The notes: generated by a model from the letters alone, not told the origin. Positions 34,225 through 46,309 are shown, counted from the first letter of the stretch. The stretch: 64,000 nt of DNA from Cordilura impudica (GCA_963682025.1 OY821517.1:336331144-336395143); one strand, 5' to 3'. Numbers and translations: made by a program.

Positions 34225-35690
34225 ATGTTATACCAGTACTGATTCTGAAATAGTGCTCTTCGACGGAAGGTTGCCAATGGCCAACCAATCCCTAAAACGG
34301 GTGACGCTAATAACCTTGAAAATCACTGTCCAATTGGAATCTGCTCTGCTTCCTCAAAGGTGATGGAGAGTATGATCAATTTCCATCTTGTCAACTACCT
34401 AGAGGCCAACTCACTCCTTAATGACCGTCGGTATGGCTGTCGTAGAAATCGTTCTACGGTAGACTTGTTGCCTCTACTTTCTGAGCGCTGGAGTCGATCC
34501 ATTAATCCATTAACAATTTTGGTGAAACTGAAGTGGTTGCTCTAGATATTTTCAAGGCATTCGATCGCATGTGGCACGGTGCATTGATATCAAAGCTTAT
34601 TGCATTTGGGGTCGGTATTGACTTCTCTCAATTTATATCGAATTTTTTCAGAGATGGCACAATACGTGTTGTTTATCCAATGAGTTGGGTACCCCAAGGT
34701 TCTGTTCTTTTCCTTATCTTTCTGAACGACCTTCTTGATCAAACTTTTAACTCTATATACTCTTTCGCAAATGACAGCAGCATTTTCATTCATTTTCCTT
34801 CAATTGTATGCCAGCCTTTTGGAGGTTGGGGGTAAAAGGTGGACAATGAATGACACACTCAATCAACACCTGTTAACAATCTCTGAGTGGGTTAAAGCGA
34901 AGAGGGTTAATTTTAATGCGAAGAAGACTCAATGTTGTTTTTTGACCCATAGGGCCATGGATTTCACAATGTGATCTGGATATAGGGGTGGCATAGGTAT
35001 TGGGGAATCTCTTGACGTTGTGGGCATGAGAATTCAATGTGATGTTTGTTGGAACGAACATGTTTTTCAAGTGTCGAAACAGGCATTCAAGTGTCTTGGT
35101 TTTCGAAAACGGGGCAGAAATTACTCCCCTCCTTCTGATCTCCTTAAAATCTATACCACTTACATCAGACCGAAAATGGAATACAACTCCCATATATGGG
35201 CAGGAGCTTCAAAGTCTATTTTGGAGTTACTGGACCGTGTGCAAATGAGGGCGTTGATGCTCATTAATGACAATAGGGTTTCTAACTCTATTGAGTCGTT
35301 GGAACATTGTCGGAATGTGGGTTGTGTAACACTGTTCTATAGATATTACCATGAGAAATATTCTTCTGAGATTAGCGAACTCATTCCAAGTACCCGAGTT
35401 TCAATTCACTCTACCAGCTTCTCTAGTAGATCACATCCGTTTGTAGTATCTTCTCCAGTTGTCCGCACAACGCATTACAGAGAAAATTTGTTTATCAGTC
35501 GAACTAGCCGTATGTAGAATAAACTCCCCACACAATCTTTCCTGACAGTTACAATCTAATAAAATATAAGTCAAATATCAACAAGCACTACCTCCTCTTT
35601 CCTCCTTCCCATAACCTATTTTCCTAAGATCAACACAATGCATTGTATCTGGGCCTCCACTGAGCGTTGGTCAATAATTAAAAAAAGCTT
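34225..35690 (+). pseudogene. LINE copy B inside Glut4EF intron 1
   Basis: RT text is split by frameshifts: INFHLVNYLEANSLLNDR, VALDIFKAFDRMWHGALI, WVPQGSVLFLIFLNDLLDQ, YSFANDSSIF (degraded FADD box), WNEHVFQVSKQAF, IYTTYIRPKMEYNSHIWAG. It corresponds to 52920-54400 of copy C, with an internal deletion after the first 40 bp, and ends with GGCCTCCACTGAGCGTTGG plus an A-rich tail. It lies in the sense orientation about 120 bp after the donor. It is dead. Confidence 0.8.
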
Positions 35691-35834
35691 CAGTATTTAA
35701 CATTTCTGTGATCTTAAATAGAAAATTGAAAAACCTGTGATCTTATGAGTTATAACCTCAACTTGTTTAGTAGTCTGAAAGTTTACAAATATGATCCCTG
35801 GGTTTTGTTAAATAATAATCTTAACTAGTGAAAA

Positions 35835-35872
35835 CTTTACAATCAGCTGGTCTTGGGTTCGAATCCAAAGCT
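35835..35872 (+). repeat. tRNA-like T-arm (SINE remnant?)
   Basis: GGTTCGAATCC is a perfect Pol III box B. The preceding TTGGG and following CCAAA pair at four of five positions around TTCGAAT. No full cloverleaf or clear box A lies upstream. A tRNA-derived SINE remnant fits best. Confidence 0.4.
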
Positions 35873-37454
35873 AGAATATCGAAATTGTGTTATTTGCTTT
35901 AGAGCATTTTCCTGCCACGCAGTCTAACTCTTATTTGTCTTACAAGCAAGGTCTCGTGGGGAGGGCTCCACCATAAAATAATTGATCCGTATTTTTTTTA
36001 CCTGCCCATTTTCATGTGTAGGGGATAAAAAACGTACCTAAAAATTAAACTTTTTAATTTTTTTTTGGGAAAATTTTTCACATTTGCTCCAAAGAAACCA
36101 TATACATATTGGATATCATATGAAAGGTATTTGCTCGTGTTATTTAATAAAACCCTTAAATTTGTCGTGTTTTGTATGGCGGTACATAAATCAAAATTCA
36201 CATGTAAGGAGTTAGATCGAACAAACTTTACTTCACGGATTTCCTCTTATCCCTCAGATTATTGAGTCTCAAGTTGGCCTTAAAATAATAAAAGGTCCAC
36301 AGGGGCCTACAACAAATTGTATGGTATTTTGCTTTTTTTTACAATTTCGTTTTGATTTAATATTAAAATATCTGAGGAAATTAAATAAATCACTGTTGTG
36401 AAGCTTCTTTCTGATTTTCCAGTTCGAGTGTGCGGGTATTGCAACAATGCAGCAATGTTGAATGCTCAGCAAAAACTGCAAGTAAAGCAATACGCTCTGG
36501 TTTTACGCTGGGGTCCGTACTCCGCACGACATAACTGGCATGACGGCCTTTTTGATCGAGGCCAAAAAGAAGGTGCAACTCCTGTTGTCGGCCTTGCTAC
36601 TACCTACAAGGACAAAAAATATTCAGTTTTCCGGTTTTGTGTGTTTCAAAATTATTTTATTTTACCTTTACATTGAATGCTTCCATAGCGCTTCGAATCC
36701 TGGTATATCTCGTTATACGTCCATCGGTGGCTCGTTCTTCAATATAAGGCAGTGCTAATTGTGTTGTGAGCAATTGCAAAAATTAACATCGTTTATCGGT
36801 TTTTTATACTAGCTAAATGGCATTATATATGATAAATGCAGCTAATGCAGCAATATCTACCATATTGTAGAACGTTGCAAGTGGCCAGCGCCCAGTGGAC
36901 CATACTTTGAGAACACGGCCAAAAATCATTTTTTTTTCTTACCGATTTTAAGGTTATGTTATTCATTTGAAAGTAAATACAAGTAAACCTCGGGAGCCAA
37001 AAAATTGCGACTCTATCTCAACTATATCACAGCGAACAGGGTCTTCGAAAATGGGCTTTCTCAGTATTTTACTAAAATTAAAAATTTCATTGTAAATTTT
37101 TATTTTGAATGACTGTAACTTTTTTGATTTAAAAGATTTTGAAGTCAAATAAATTCTGTATAATTTTGCGGCTTCCATACTATTAATGTTAAAAATGTAA
37201 AATCACTGAGTCATTCCGAAATTTAAAAAAAAAAATTTTAAAAAAAGGTCCAAATTTTCCGAAAATCTCCTACTTAATTCAGCATAACTCCTGCCAGTCA
37301 AAAGCAGTCAGAAAAAATCTTGTACTCTTCTATAGTCCGAACCCTCCCCTATACTCCTATACCCCATTATATGTCCGCCAGTTTCCGCCCGTGTGCACCA
37401 GAACAATTTTTCTGACCCAAGGTTAGATATTTTCTGCAAAATTTATGAATACAA
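35873..37454. other. Spacer with a possible piggyBac zinc-ribbon fragment
   Basis: On the minus strand near 36490-36570 a short reading SCQLCRAEYGPQRKTRAYCFTC resembles, in cysteine spacing, the C-terminal zinc ribbon of piggyBac transposases. It is too short and frameshifted to be sure. The rest is AT-rich with no other signal. Confidence 0.25.
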
Positions 37455-37600
37455 AAGTTGTCCACTATGTGGTTAGGATATATAAAGTTTGAGGTGATGT
37501 TTGTAACTGCCAAAAATATTTGACTTTTATCCATCTCTTATTATACGGATCGACTCAAAAACACTTTCTGAGTCGATTAAACGATGTCCGTCCGTCCGTC
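37455..37600 (-). repeat. Right-end fragment of the muscoid dispersed repeat
   Basis: This is the reverse complement of the right part of the copy at 40236-41015. It carries CCACTATGTGGTT, CAAAAATATTTGAC, GATCGACTCAAAAA and the GTCC tract (CCGTCCGTCCGTC). It ends just left of the Transib relic. Confidence 0.65.
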
Positions 37601-37970
37601 TGAGTGTTATGAATACAAAAGTTGGTCGTACCGGTGCACCGCGGTGTATTTTTTTGCATGTCGGTAGAGTTGTCAGGAGTTGTTATATACTTATAAAAAA
37701 CGGTTGAGATATAATGCGCTTAATTGTTACAGGTACATTTACCTAGGTATCTTTCAAAAACATTAATAGTCTGAATTAGACTTATATAGTTTAAATACCT
37801 GACAAAATGGGAAACAATTTAAATAACAGGTAAATGGTAAAAAAAAACTATTGCGACATAGCCGTTTAAGATATGAGCAGGTATGCTTCACCTTTTAAAA
37901 GGCGTTAGGGTGTGGGTTTTTTATGCTTCTAAAAGTGGTAATAAAAGATAAAAATTTTTATTTTACATAA

Positions 37971-40058
37971 TTGCAAGACAGAGTATTTATAATAATGTTT
38001 CCACAATTATTATTCATTACAATTTGTGCAATGGCTAAGTACTGTTACAGAGATCTGGCAGATATTTATTTTCAACGAAATGATGTAGACGATGTAATTT
38101 TGCACATAGTGAGCAACGACTTCTTTAAGAATTGTAACCTAGAAGACATTGAAATGCACAAAGGAAAAATTACTAATTTTGCATCGAATTTGAAAAGACG
38201 GTACATTGAATGCTCTCATAGCATGGCAAAGATGTACAAACGTTACCAAGACTGGTTAATAAAGGAACTTATTTTTGAGAGTGCATCTACAACTGCCAAC
38301 GAAAGTGGAAAAAAGGGTCGAGCAGCAAAACCAATTGACGGATGTAGTGAAAGATCTCGAAGGCGCAAGCTGGAGAATATCTATGAAGAAATTTCTCAAA
38401 GAATTATTAAGGATTCATTTTTGCACCAAATTCAACCAACCCAAAATAAAAAAATAAAATTGAAATAATTGAAAAAATAGTAGAAGCGAGCCCAAGGCGC
38501 ACAAAGAGGATTTTGAAAAGCATTCCTACACCAATTGAAGATAAGAAATTTACGCCGGAAGAAGCGTTCGCCCTATTTTTGGATTTGAAATTGACCAAAA
38601 ATCAATATAAGGAATTGCGGAAGCGAACCAATGAAAAGAATTGTGGGATTTTTCCAGAGTATCGAGATTTAGTTTCTGCCAAAAAAGAATGCTTACCTTC
38701 ACAATCTGCTATTAGTGTCACTTCAACATCAGTAGAAATAAAATTGCAAGATCTCCTTGAACATACTGCAGAACGATTGCTGAATACGCTTGATACTGAT
38801 CATTTAAAAAAAATTGGTAATGGCAGCATTACTTTAATTTCTAAATGGGGATGTGATGGATCCTCTGGTCAGAAACAATACAAGTAATTTAATGCCGAAA
38901 ATTCATCAGATGCTAATTTATTTATGGTATCTTTCGTTCCATTGCGCTTAACAAAAATGTATAGCGTCTTAGAGCCGTCAACTAGTAGAGCAACAGAAAT
39001 TGATATATGGAAAAATGAAATTCCTTCTTCAACAAAGTATTGCAGACCAATAAAATTTGCATTCAAAAAGGAAAACAAAGATGTCATAACTGGAGAAGTT
39101 CAAAAAATAAAAGATCAAATTAAGGAACTTCAACCAGTAATATTTAAATTTGATGACCAAGACATTGAAGTACATTTTAAAATGTGTCTCACAATGATTG
39201 ATGGAAAAGTTGCACAAGCTTTGCCTGGCACAAAGTCAACGTCAAACTGATGCCAGAAGACATCAAGTCAATTAAGCCAACCCCCACCAGAAGACGATAG
39301 TTTTAAGGAAGCCTTCGAATTTGGAATGTCCCCTCTTCATGCTAGAATACGTTTCATGGAGCATATTCTTAAATTGGGTTATGATTTGGAATTTGGTCCG
39401 TTAGGCGAAACATTGAGAAAAAAACAAAGAAAATGAAGAAAAAAGAAAGCAAAAAAAAAAACAAATTCAACAAAAATATCTACAGCTAGGCCTCGTAATC
39501 GACCAACCAAAACAAGGGGAAGGAAACACAATTGATGGAAATACTGCAAGGAGATTTTTTTCCGATCCGGAAACTGCAGCATCTATCACAGGTGTAGATC
39601 ATGAATTAATAAGACGATTCAAAATCATATTACAAGTTCTAGCATGCAGCAGAAAGATAAATGCAAAAAAAATTGGAGAGTACGCCAATAAAAGAGCTAT
39701 ACTTTATAATGAAAAATACTCTTGGAGATATATGCCATCCACAGTTCATAAAATTTTGTACCATGGGTAACAAATAATTCAAAACAATATGCTACCAATA
39801 GGAGATCTATCTGAAGAAGCGCAAGAAAAAAGGAACAAAGACTACAGATTCTTTCGCGAGCACAACACAAGGAAAATGTCCAGGTGTTGTACTAATGAAG
39901 ACCTTATCACTATTTTGTTGTGCACTTCAGATCCATATATGTCCAACATTCGTCAAAAATGGAAAACTACCTCTATTGAATTGGATGAAGAAGCTAAACA
40001 ACTTCTAGAAGATGAAAATCAAGGATATTTAGAAGAAATTTTTACTAAAATTGGTTGA
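37971..40058 (+). pseudogene. Transib (RAG1-related) transposase relic
   Basis: Plus-strand segments read PRRTKRILKSIP, FALFLDLKLTKNQY, LISKWGCDGSSGQKQYK (first Asp), LFMVSFVPLRL, MCLTMIDGKVAQAL (second Asp), DGNTARRFFSDPETAASITG, YMPSTVHKILYHG and LPIGDLSEEAQEKRNKDYRFFRE (third acidic residue). The last block lines up with RAG1 residues around E962, and the family relation of Transib to RAG1 is established. All three acidic residues survive. Frameshifts near 38460 and 39425 and stops at 38885 (TAA), 39248 (TGA) and 39769 (TAA) inactivate it. Terminal repeats were not located. Confidence 0.75.
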
Positions 40059-40235
40059 TTTAAAGTACTTTTTCATTACACTAACAATAAGTTACACTTT
40101 TTTTTATATAGTTAAAAAATTTTCTTGATTTAAAAATTTATATATTTTGTAAATTTACAATAAAAATTGTTATATTTCATAAATTTACCATAAAAATTGA
40201 TATAGAAATATTTAAAAAGACAATAAAAAAACAAG

Positions 40236-41015
40236 TAAGAAAATTATAGTCGGTCTACCCCGACTATACGATACCCTATACCATGCGTTTAGAAACCCTC
40301 TCTCTTAGGCCCAACTAACTGGACATTGAAAATAAGCAAACACCAAATTTGAGTGGGATTTTTATTAATTTTTTTGGCTGCAGATATGAAAAAGTTCATA
40401 TCGGATGCTATACCTATAAAGGGACTAGGTCCAAAAATGGACCGATCCTGATCATGTTTGGTAAAGTCTCTTGTATTTTGCAAAAATATATACAAACAAA
40501 ATTTGAGAAGAATCAGTGCAACATTTTTTTTTTTAATAGATTTAAGTGAAGATCGGGAAGCAGCTCTATATGGGGTCAAAGGGATCATTTTGGACTACTC
40601 ATTAGTGGATGTAATGAACGCATACAAACCCAATTTGAGTAAGATCTATATGACACTTTGGATCTTATGGCAACTTATGTCGATTTTATATGGGTAATTT
40701 GTATGGGGGCTAGGTCTGAACATGGACCGATTCTTACCAATTTCAATAGCGTTCATTCCATGGCCGATAAAACTTACATACCAAATTTCATCAAAATATA
40801 TTCATATTTGCGACCTGCAGTTTGATTACAAGCTTTACATGTACACACAGACGGACGGACGGACGGACGGACGGACATTGTTAAATCAACTCAGAAAGTG
40901 ATTCTGATTCGATCGGTATAATTAAAGATGGGTCTAGGTCAAATATTTTTGGTTGTTACAAACAGCAGCACAAAGTCATTATACCCAAACCACATAGTGG
41001 TATAGGGTATAAAAA
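40236..41015 (+). repeat. Muscoid dispersed repeat with (ACGG)n tract
   Basis: It starts ACAAGTAAGAAAATTATAGTCGGTC and ends CCACATAGTGGTATAGGGTATAA. Six ACGG units lie at about 40852-40875, followed by TAAATCAACTCAGAAAGTGATT. It is non-coding. Copies or pieces occur here at 13000-13505, 37455-37600 and 51846-51906. I recognise the pattern as abundant in calyptrate flies; its class is uncertain. Confidence 0.75.
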
Positions 41016-41486
41016 TTTAACAAAAGCAAAAAACATACGAGTTTTTCACTGAAACTTCTCTATCTTGAACCAATATAAGGTAACTTTTACGTTCGTTGGT
41101 TAATAAATTATATTTTAACCCGGGATCTTTAAAAAAAAAAAAGAAAGAACAACCTTTGGCCCTTGTGCACATTAGGACTAAAAAGTTTACGGGGGCCAAA
41201 GTTTGGCATTTTCTGAAAAAATTAACTTAAAAAATTGTTAAAAAGTATTAGTTGTAAAATTAATTGAAAAAATGAGACATTATATTAAAAAAAACCTTTT
41301 TTTTACCTTTTAACACTTCACTTTTGTACTAAAATTCAATTACAAATGAAAATGTATTTTAAACCATCCGTAACTTTTTTTATTTTCGGCCGAGAATTAC
41401 GTTTTATAACAAAACTTAAAGGCTAAAGTCTCACCTACCAAACAAAAAAAAAAAATGGCGTATCAAAATTCCAATCCAATCAAAAG
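41016..41486. other. AT-rich spacer
   Basis: No gene is seen. It lies between the dispersed repeat and the truncated 3' end of the piggyBac relic. Confidence 0.5.
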
Positions 41487-42241
41487 TTATAGATTTTTGA
41501 CCGCCTTCTTCTCAAATGGTCCACTGTGCAGCGGTTTGTTGATCGTTTGAAAGAATATGTGCTGCCAAGCAGATGTGTCTACAACGCAAGTATAGTGCAC
41601 TGTATACAGCAAAATTATTGCTTCTTCGGAACATTTGAGCACAGTGATACATCGTAGAAACCAAACAATGAACTGCAAACTGGACGCGCAGGAATTTTCA
41701 GGAACTCACGTGGTACAAATGTTGTATTGGAGTGTATTGTTCCAACAAATGCAGTCTTCTGGAAAAAAAAAATTGTCAGCATAAATTGTGCGGCCTCAAT
41801 TTGCATATCTTTCCACTAATTGATACACAAAATTTTGCTCTTGATTTACCTCACGCTCTTGACCAGCCAGTTTTCCATATGATGTCGAATCGCACAGCCA
41901 CCATACCTTTATTCCGTATTTGGCTGCATTAGACGGAATCTTTTTTTTTTTTTTTTTTTGTATAAATGGTTCTTTATTTACAATCTGTCCTAGGACAATA
42001 AGCAAATTAGTTGACAATATATACATTAACATGTGTTATGTAATTTCATTAAACTACATAACTTTTAACAATTAACTATTAGTCATAAAATGAATTTACT
42101 AAGTATAAATAATAAAATGTATGCAACATTAAATATATACAATAATGATTAAGTATAATAATAATGAAATGTGTGAAGTATTAAATATGTGCAATAATGT
42201 TATTAATGATATTCCATATAAAAAAAAAAAAGAAATAAAAA

Positions 42242-44929
42242 TTAGCTTCTGAATGGCAAGTCTAGGATATGGACACGTTTTAATCGCCTTATTTCATTGG
42301 TATCATCAAGGAGCGAAATAGCTAATGGATTATTATGATCACTCAATCTTTGTAAATATTTCTCACTAAATTTTTGAATCTCTTTTTTAACAGTAGGCAT
42401 ATTTAAGTCAAGTCGAATGTGATGATTAGTTATAAACCAGGGTGCATTTGTAATTAACCTAAGCATTTTTGACTGAAACCTTTCAAAAATGTCTGTGTTT
42501 GATTTGCTGGCGGTGCCCCAGATTTGTATACCATAGGTCCAAACTGGTTTAAGTATTGCTTTGTAGATGCGGAGTTTGTTGTCTAAACTAAGTTGGGATT
42601 TTGGTCCTAAAAGCCAATAAAGTTTTTTAGATTTTATTTTTAGATGATAGTGTTTAGCTTTTATGTGTTGTTTCCATGTGAGACGTCTGTCCATTGTCAT
42701 TCCCAAATATTTTACTGTTTCGCTTTTAGGTATTTCTTCTTGATATATGGTAATCGCAGGGCAATCTTTGCGCCTTAATGAAAATGTAATATGAGTTGAC
42801 TTTTCAGAATTGACTTTAATATTCCATTTTAGAAGCCATATTTCAAGTAAATTAAGTGCATTTTGAACAAATAAAGATGCTTCGGCTTCTGAGTCGCTGG
42901 TAGCAACAATAGCAGTATCATCTGCATAAGTGGCTACCGTAATATTTGGTGTTGTTGGCATATCAGCCGTATATATTGTGTATAAAATCGGGCCAAGTAC
43001 GCTACCTTGTGGAATACCAGCATATATTTGGAAGATATTTGACCTTTCATCTTTGCTTTTGACGTAAAAACATCGATCAGTAAGGTAGTTTTTAAAAAAT
43101 AAGAAGTATGGTGCGGGTAATGTTTTCTTGATTTTGTAGAGCAGACCTTGGTGCCATACTCTATCAAAGGCCTGTTGCACATCAAGAAAAACAGCTGAAC
43201 AATATTGTTTTTTCTCAAGACATTCAGATATTACATTAACGATACGATGACACTGCTCTGGGGTTCCATGTTTGTGTCTGAAACCAAATTGATGTTTAGG
43301 AATGATATTATATTTTTCTAGCACTGGTTGTAGTCTTTTTAAAAAAATTTTTTCAAATATTTTAGAAAATGTTGCCAGTAGACTTATTGGCCTATATGAT
43401 GTTAATAGCTTTTCTGGTTTATTTGGTTTTGCGATCATTATGATTTCGGCGCATTTCCATTGTGATGGGAAATGATTGAGTCTTAATATTGAGTTGTATA
43501 TTAGAGTTAAAAATAATACACTTTTCCTCGTAAGATTTTTCACCACAAAACCACTTATTGAGTCAAAACCAGGTGACTTTTTCTTGTTTAACTGTTTAAT
43601 TTCAATTTTAACTTCATTAGGTGAAATGTGTCTTACAGGAAAGTCCATTTGGCAAGGTGATTCCAAAAAGTTGTGTATTTCTTCCTGATCCGCAGTTGTG
43701 TTAAGTTGAAATGGCTGAAATATATTTTCTAAATGTTTATCAAACGCTTCCGATAATGCTTTATCCGTTCGACACCACGAACCATCCGTGTTTCTGAGGA
43801 TTACATTGCGCTTAGTTGGTCTTTTTAGAAATATAGTTGCTTTCCATAAAAGATGCTCGTCGTACTTGGAGTTGTTTATTTCATTGATGAACTGAGCTGT
43901 TGCTTGATTTTTTTGATCGTAAAGCAAGTTTTTGAGGTCTTTGCAAGCCTTGTTAAATAATCTCTTGTTATATGGGGTTCTATTTTGCTGCCACCTTTTT
44001 CTCAGTCTTCTTTTCTCTCTGATAAGCTCTCTAATTTCCGTCGATATTTTTAATTGGTTGGTTTTATTGTTGTGGGTGATAGGTGTTGACATATACCCTG
44101 CTTGATGTATAAGTTGAGTAAAATTTTCGACTGCTTCATCAATCTCATTTTCGTTTTTCAATCTTATATTTAGGTTTATATTTTGGTCGAGCCACGATTG
44201 GAAACGATTTATATCCGATTGTGGTGTAAGTATATGTTGATTAGGAGTTTTAAAATTAGCAGTAGTTTGAAAATTTATTATAAGGGGTGTGTGATCGGAA
44301 CTCAATTCGTTACAGTTTTGTATTTCTAAGCAGTGATTTGATATCCCAAAGTAGACAGCGAAATCCAATACGTCAGGAAGCCTTCTGGGGTCAGTTGGCC
44401 AATACGTTGGTATGCCAGTAGATAATGTTGTATAATTATTTTTTCTTACACACTTGTAGAGTTCGTTTCCTTTTGGATTCGGTAGCCTAGATCCCCACCA
44501 CGGATGTTTAGCGTTGTAATCGCCACCCACAATAAATTTATGACCTAGAGACTTAAAAAACTGTTCGTAGTGCCTAAGTTCTAATGTGTGCCTCGGGGGA
44601 AAATATATAGAAGACACAACACAGTCACCATCATTGGACTTTATTTTGATAATTGTTGCTTGTAAATATTGTTCTTGGACTGGAGATAATATTTCATATT
44701 TTAAAGAATTTTTAATTAAGATACATGATCCAGCATGAGCTTTATTGTCCGGATGATTAGTGCTTATCGTGTCATATCCATTAATATAAAAATATGATTT
44801 GCTAGTAAAGTGGGTTTCGGATATTAATATTATATCGATATAATGTATATTTAAAAAGACTTCGATTTCTCGTATGTGATTGGAAAGCCCGTTTGCGTTC
44901 CATATTGCTATTCGGAGATTTAGTTGCAT
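42242..44929 (-). CDS. LINE ORF2: endonuclease and reverse transcriptase
   Basis: This 895-residue protein nicks target DNA and reverse-transcribes the element RNA at the nick. The N-terminal exo-endo-phos endonuclease shows WNANGL (N11), SETH (E38), IYFPP (Y109), GGDYNAKHPWWGS (D137/N139) and SSDHTP near 225. The RT domain follows: YRPISLLATFSKIFEK, HQFGFRHKHGT, AVFLDVQQAFDRVWH, GIPQGSVLGPILYTIY, TYADDTAIVA (YADD about residue 668), LGMTMDRRLTW and the usual Jockey-type C-terminus. Its length is normal, and I see no stop or missing catalytic residue. The ATG overlaps the end of ORF1 by 10 nt (ATGCAACTAA), consistent with termination-reinitiation. Nothing suggests decay. Confidence 0.93.
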   Translation of the reverse strand: MQLNLRIAIWNANGLSNHIREIEVFLNIHYIDIILISETHFTSKSYFYINGYDTISTNHPDNKAHAGSCILIKNSLKYEILSPVQEQYLQATIIKIKSNDGDCVVSSIYFPPRHTLELRHYEQFFKSLGHKFIVGGDYNAKHPWWGSRLPNPKGNELYKCVRKNNYTTLSTGIPTYWPTDPRRLPDVLDFAVYFGISNHCLEIQNCNELSSDHTPLIINFQTTANFKTPNQHILTPQSDINRFQSWLDQNINLNIRLKNENEIDEAVENFTQLIHQAGYMSTPITHNNKTNQLKISTEIRELIREKRRLRKRWQQNRTPYNKRLFNKACKDLKNLLYDQKNQATAQFINEINNSKYDEHLLWKATIFLKRPTKRNVILRNTDGSWCRTDKALSEAFDKHLENIFQPFQLNTTADQEEIHNFLESPCQMDFPVRHISPNEVKIEIKQLNKKKSPGFDSISGFVVKNLTRKSVLFLTLIYNSILRLNHFPSQWKCAEIIMIAKPNKPEKLLTSYRPISLLATFSKIFEKIFLKRLQPVLEKYNIIPKHQFGFRHKHGTPEQCHRIVNVISECLEKKQYCSAVFLDVQQAFDRVWHQGLLYKIKKTLPAPYFLFFKNYLTDRCFYVKSKDERSNIFQIYAGIPQGSVLGPILYTIYTADMPTTPNITVATYADDTAIVATSDSEAEASLFVQNALNLLEIWLLKWNIKVNSEKSTHITFSLRRKDCPAITIYQEEIPKSETVKYLGMTMDRRLTWKQHIKAKHYHLKIKSKKLYWLLGPKSQLSLDNKLRIYKAILKPVWTYGIQIWGTASKSNTDIFERFQSKMLRLITNAPWFITNHHIRLDLNMPTVKKEIQKFSEKYLQRLSDHNNPLAISLLDDTNEIRRLKRVHILDLPFRS

Positions 44930-46098
44930 AGTTTAGTAATAAGAATATTCATCATATTAACTAAATTGCTTAAAATTGTTTCAATTCTTTGAAGTGAGCT
45001 TGCATCTCCTTGTTGGGTGTATTTGTTTTTTATAACATCTGCGTAAGAAAACTGATTCGAATTTTGGTTGTTGGTATTATTATTATTATGTGGATTGCGT
45101 GTTTTAAAATTTGGAAAGTTTGTCTTTATGTCATCATATTCTGTTTGTACATTATTATGCGCTGACTGTCTTTTAATCAAATGTTTTCTTTGCAACAATT
45201 GCTTGTATACTTTACAGCCTTTATAACTTGCTGTGTGCGTCTCCAAACAGTTTGAACATTGAGGGGGTAGATTTGCAGGTTTAGTACAAAGGACAGTGGA
45301 ATGATTCAAACCACATTTAACGCATTTGTAATGGTTTCTACAATATGCCTTGGTGTGACCATATTGTTGACACCTAAAGCATTGAACAATATCATCTAAT
45401 TTTAATGGAGGTTCTATTCTAACGACTGCATTATACAAATATCTGATGTTAAATATTTCCATGTTAGTTTTGTTTGGCTCAAGATCGACATAGAACATTG
45501 ACAGGGGGTCTTTCGAGATTTTACTTTTTATATTTAATATATTTCTGACTTTGTGACCTTTCTTTTCAATTTCATCTTTTATCAAAGCAGTTGGTGTTGA
45601 AAAATGTAAATTTTTGACGACTACCCTGTATGCCCTTTCTTGTTTTAACTGATATGTATGGAAATTTATACCTTTATCATCTAAATACTTAACCAGTGTA
45701 CGGTATGAATCAGTTGTTTTTGCCATTACTCTAACATTACCATCTCTCATTGATTTATATGAAAATCCATTTGGGTCAATTATTTTTGAAAAGTTAGTTA
45801 CCATAGCTTTTATATCTGCAACGTTAGGAATCATGATAGGTGGAGGTTTTGGTTCCGACTTATCATTGTCTTCATTATCATTACTTTCTGTAACATTGTT
45901 GTTTTGATTATCATTAATATTTTCATCAAGTATTGAAAACGTGTTGTTGCTAGTAGAGGGACCGTCATCTAAAGCAATTCGCTTATGTCGATGCATTTGT
46001 GGCGATCGTCGTTGATGTCTTTTTTTTGGCATTGCTATTTGCCATATAGTATCACTATCATCGCTGCCGTCTTCACTTACTTCGCTGCCACTACCCAT
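44920..46098 (-). CDS. LINE ORF1: gag-like nucleic-acid-binding protein
   Basis: This 392-residue protein is expected to coat the element RNA and help it reach chromatin. It has an acidic, low-complexity N-terminus (SEVSEDGSDDSD; NDNQNNN) with a basic patch KKRHQRRSPQMHRHKR. A PRE_C2HC-type domain follows at about residues 100-235 (YKSMRDGNVRVMAKT, ERAYRVVVKNLHFST). Three zinc knuckles lie at about 240-300 (CFRCQQYGHTKAYC, CVKCGLNHSTVLC, CSNCLETHTASYKGC), then an Asn-rich tail. That order is typical of Jockey/X-element ORF1. The start is the first ATG after a 244-nt leader. It ends inside the ORF2 start region. Confidence 0.92.
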   Translation of the reverse strand: MGSGSEVSEDGSDDSDTIWQIAMPKKRHQRRSPQMHRHKRIALDDGPSTSNNTFSILDENINDNQNNNVTESNDNEDNDKSEPKPPPIMIPNVADIKAMVTNFSKIIDPNGFSYKSMRDGNVRVMAKTTDSYRTLVKYLDDKGINFHTYQLKQERAYRVVVKNLHFSTPTALIKDEIEKKGHKVRNILNIKSKISKDPLSMFYVDLEPNKTNMEIFNIRYLYNAVVRIEPPLKLDDIVQCFRCQQYGHTKAYCRNHYKCVKCGLNHSTVLCTKPANLPPQCSNCLETHTASYKGCKVYKQLLQRKHLIKRQSAHNNVQTEYDDIKTNFPNFKTRNPHNNNNTNNQNSNQFSYADVIKNKYTQQGDASSLQRIETILSNLVNMMNILITKLCN

Positions 46099-46309
46099 GC
46101 TGCTAATATAGCAGTGGATTGGTGGGGAAGCTTAAGTTTGTTGTTGTTGAACAAAAATTGGTTGGCTTAACAAACAAAGGGATTAACTTTGTTGTTTTAC
46201 TGTTTATGAAATTTAGATTTGTTAAAAACAAAGGGATTAATTTGTTCTTGTATGGTTTAGAAAAAATATATATATTTGTAATGTTTATCACAACACAAAA
46301 AGCGCTTTA

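Noticed and set aside
36390..36680. Separate piggyBac element with zinc ribbon
   Set aside because: Only one short cysteine pattern is recognisable. It was kept as a low-confidence note, not an element call.
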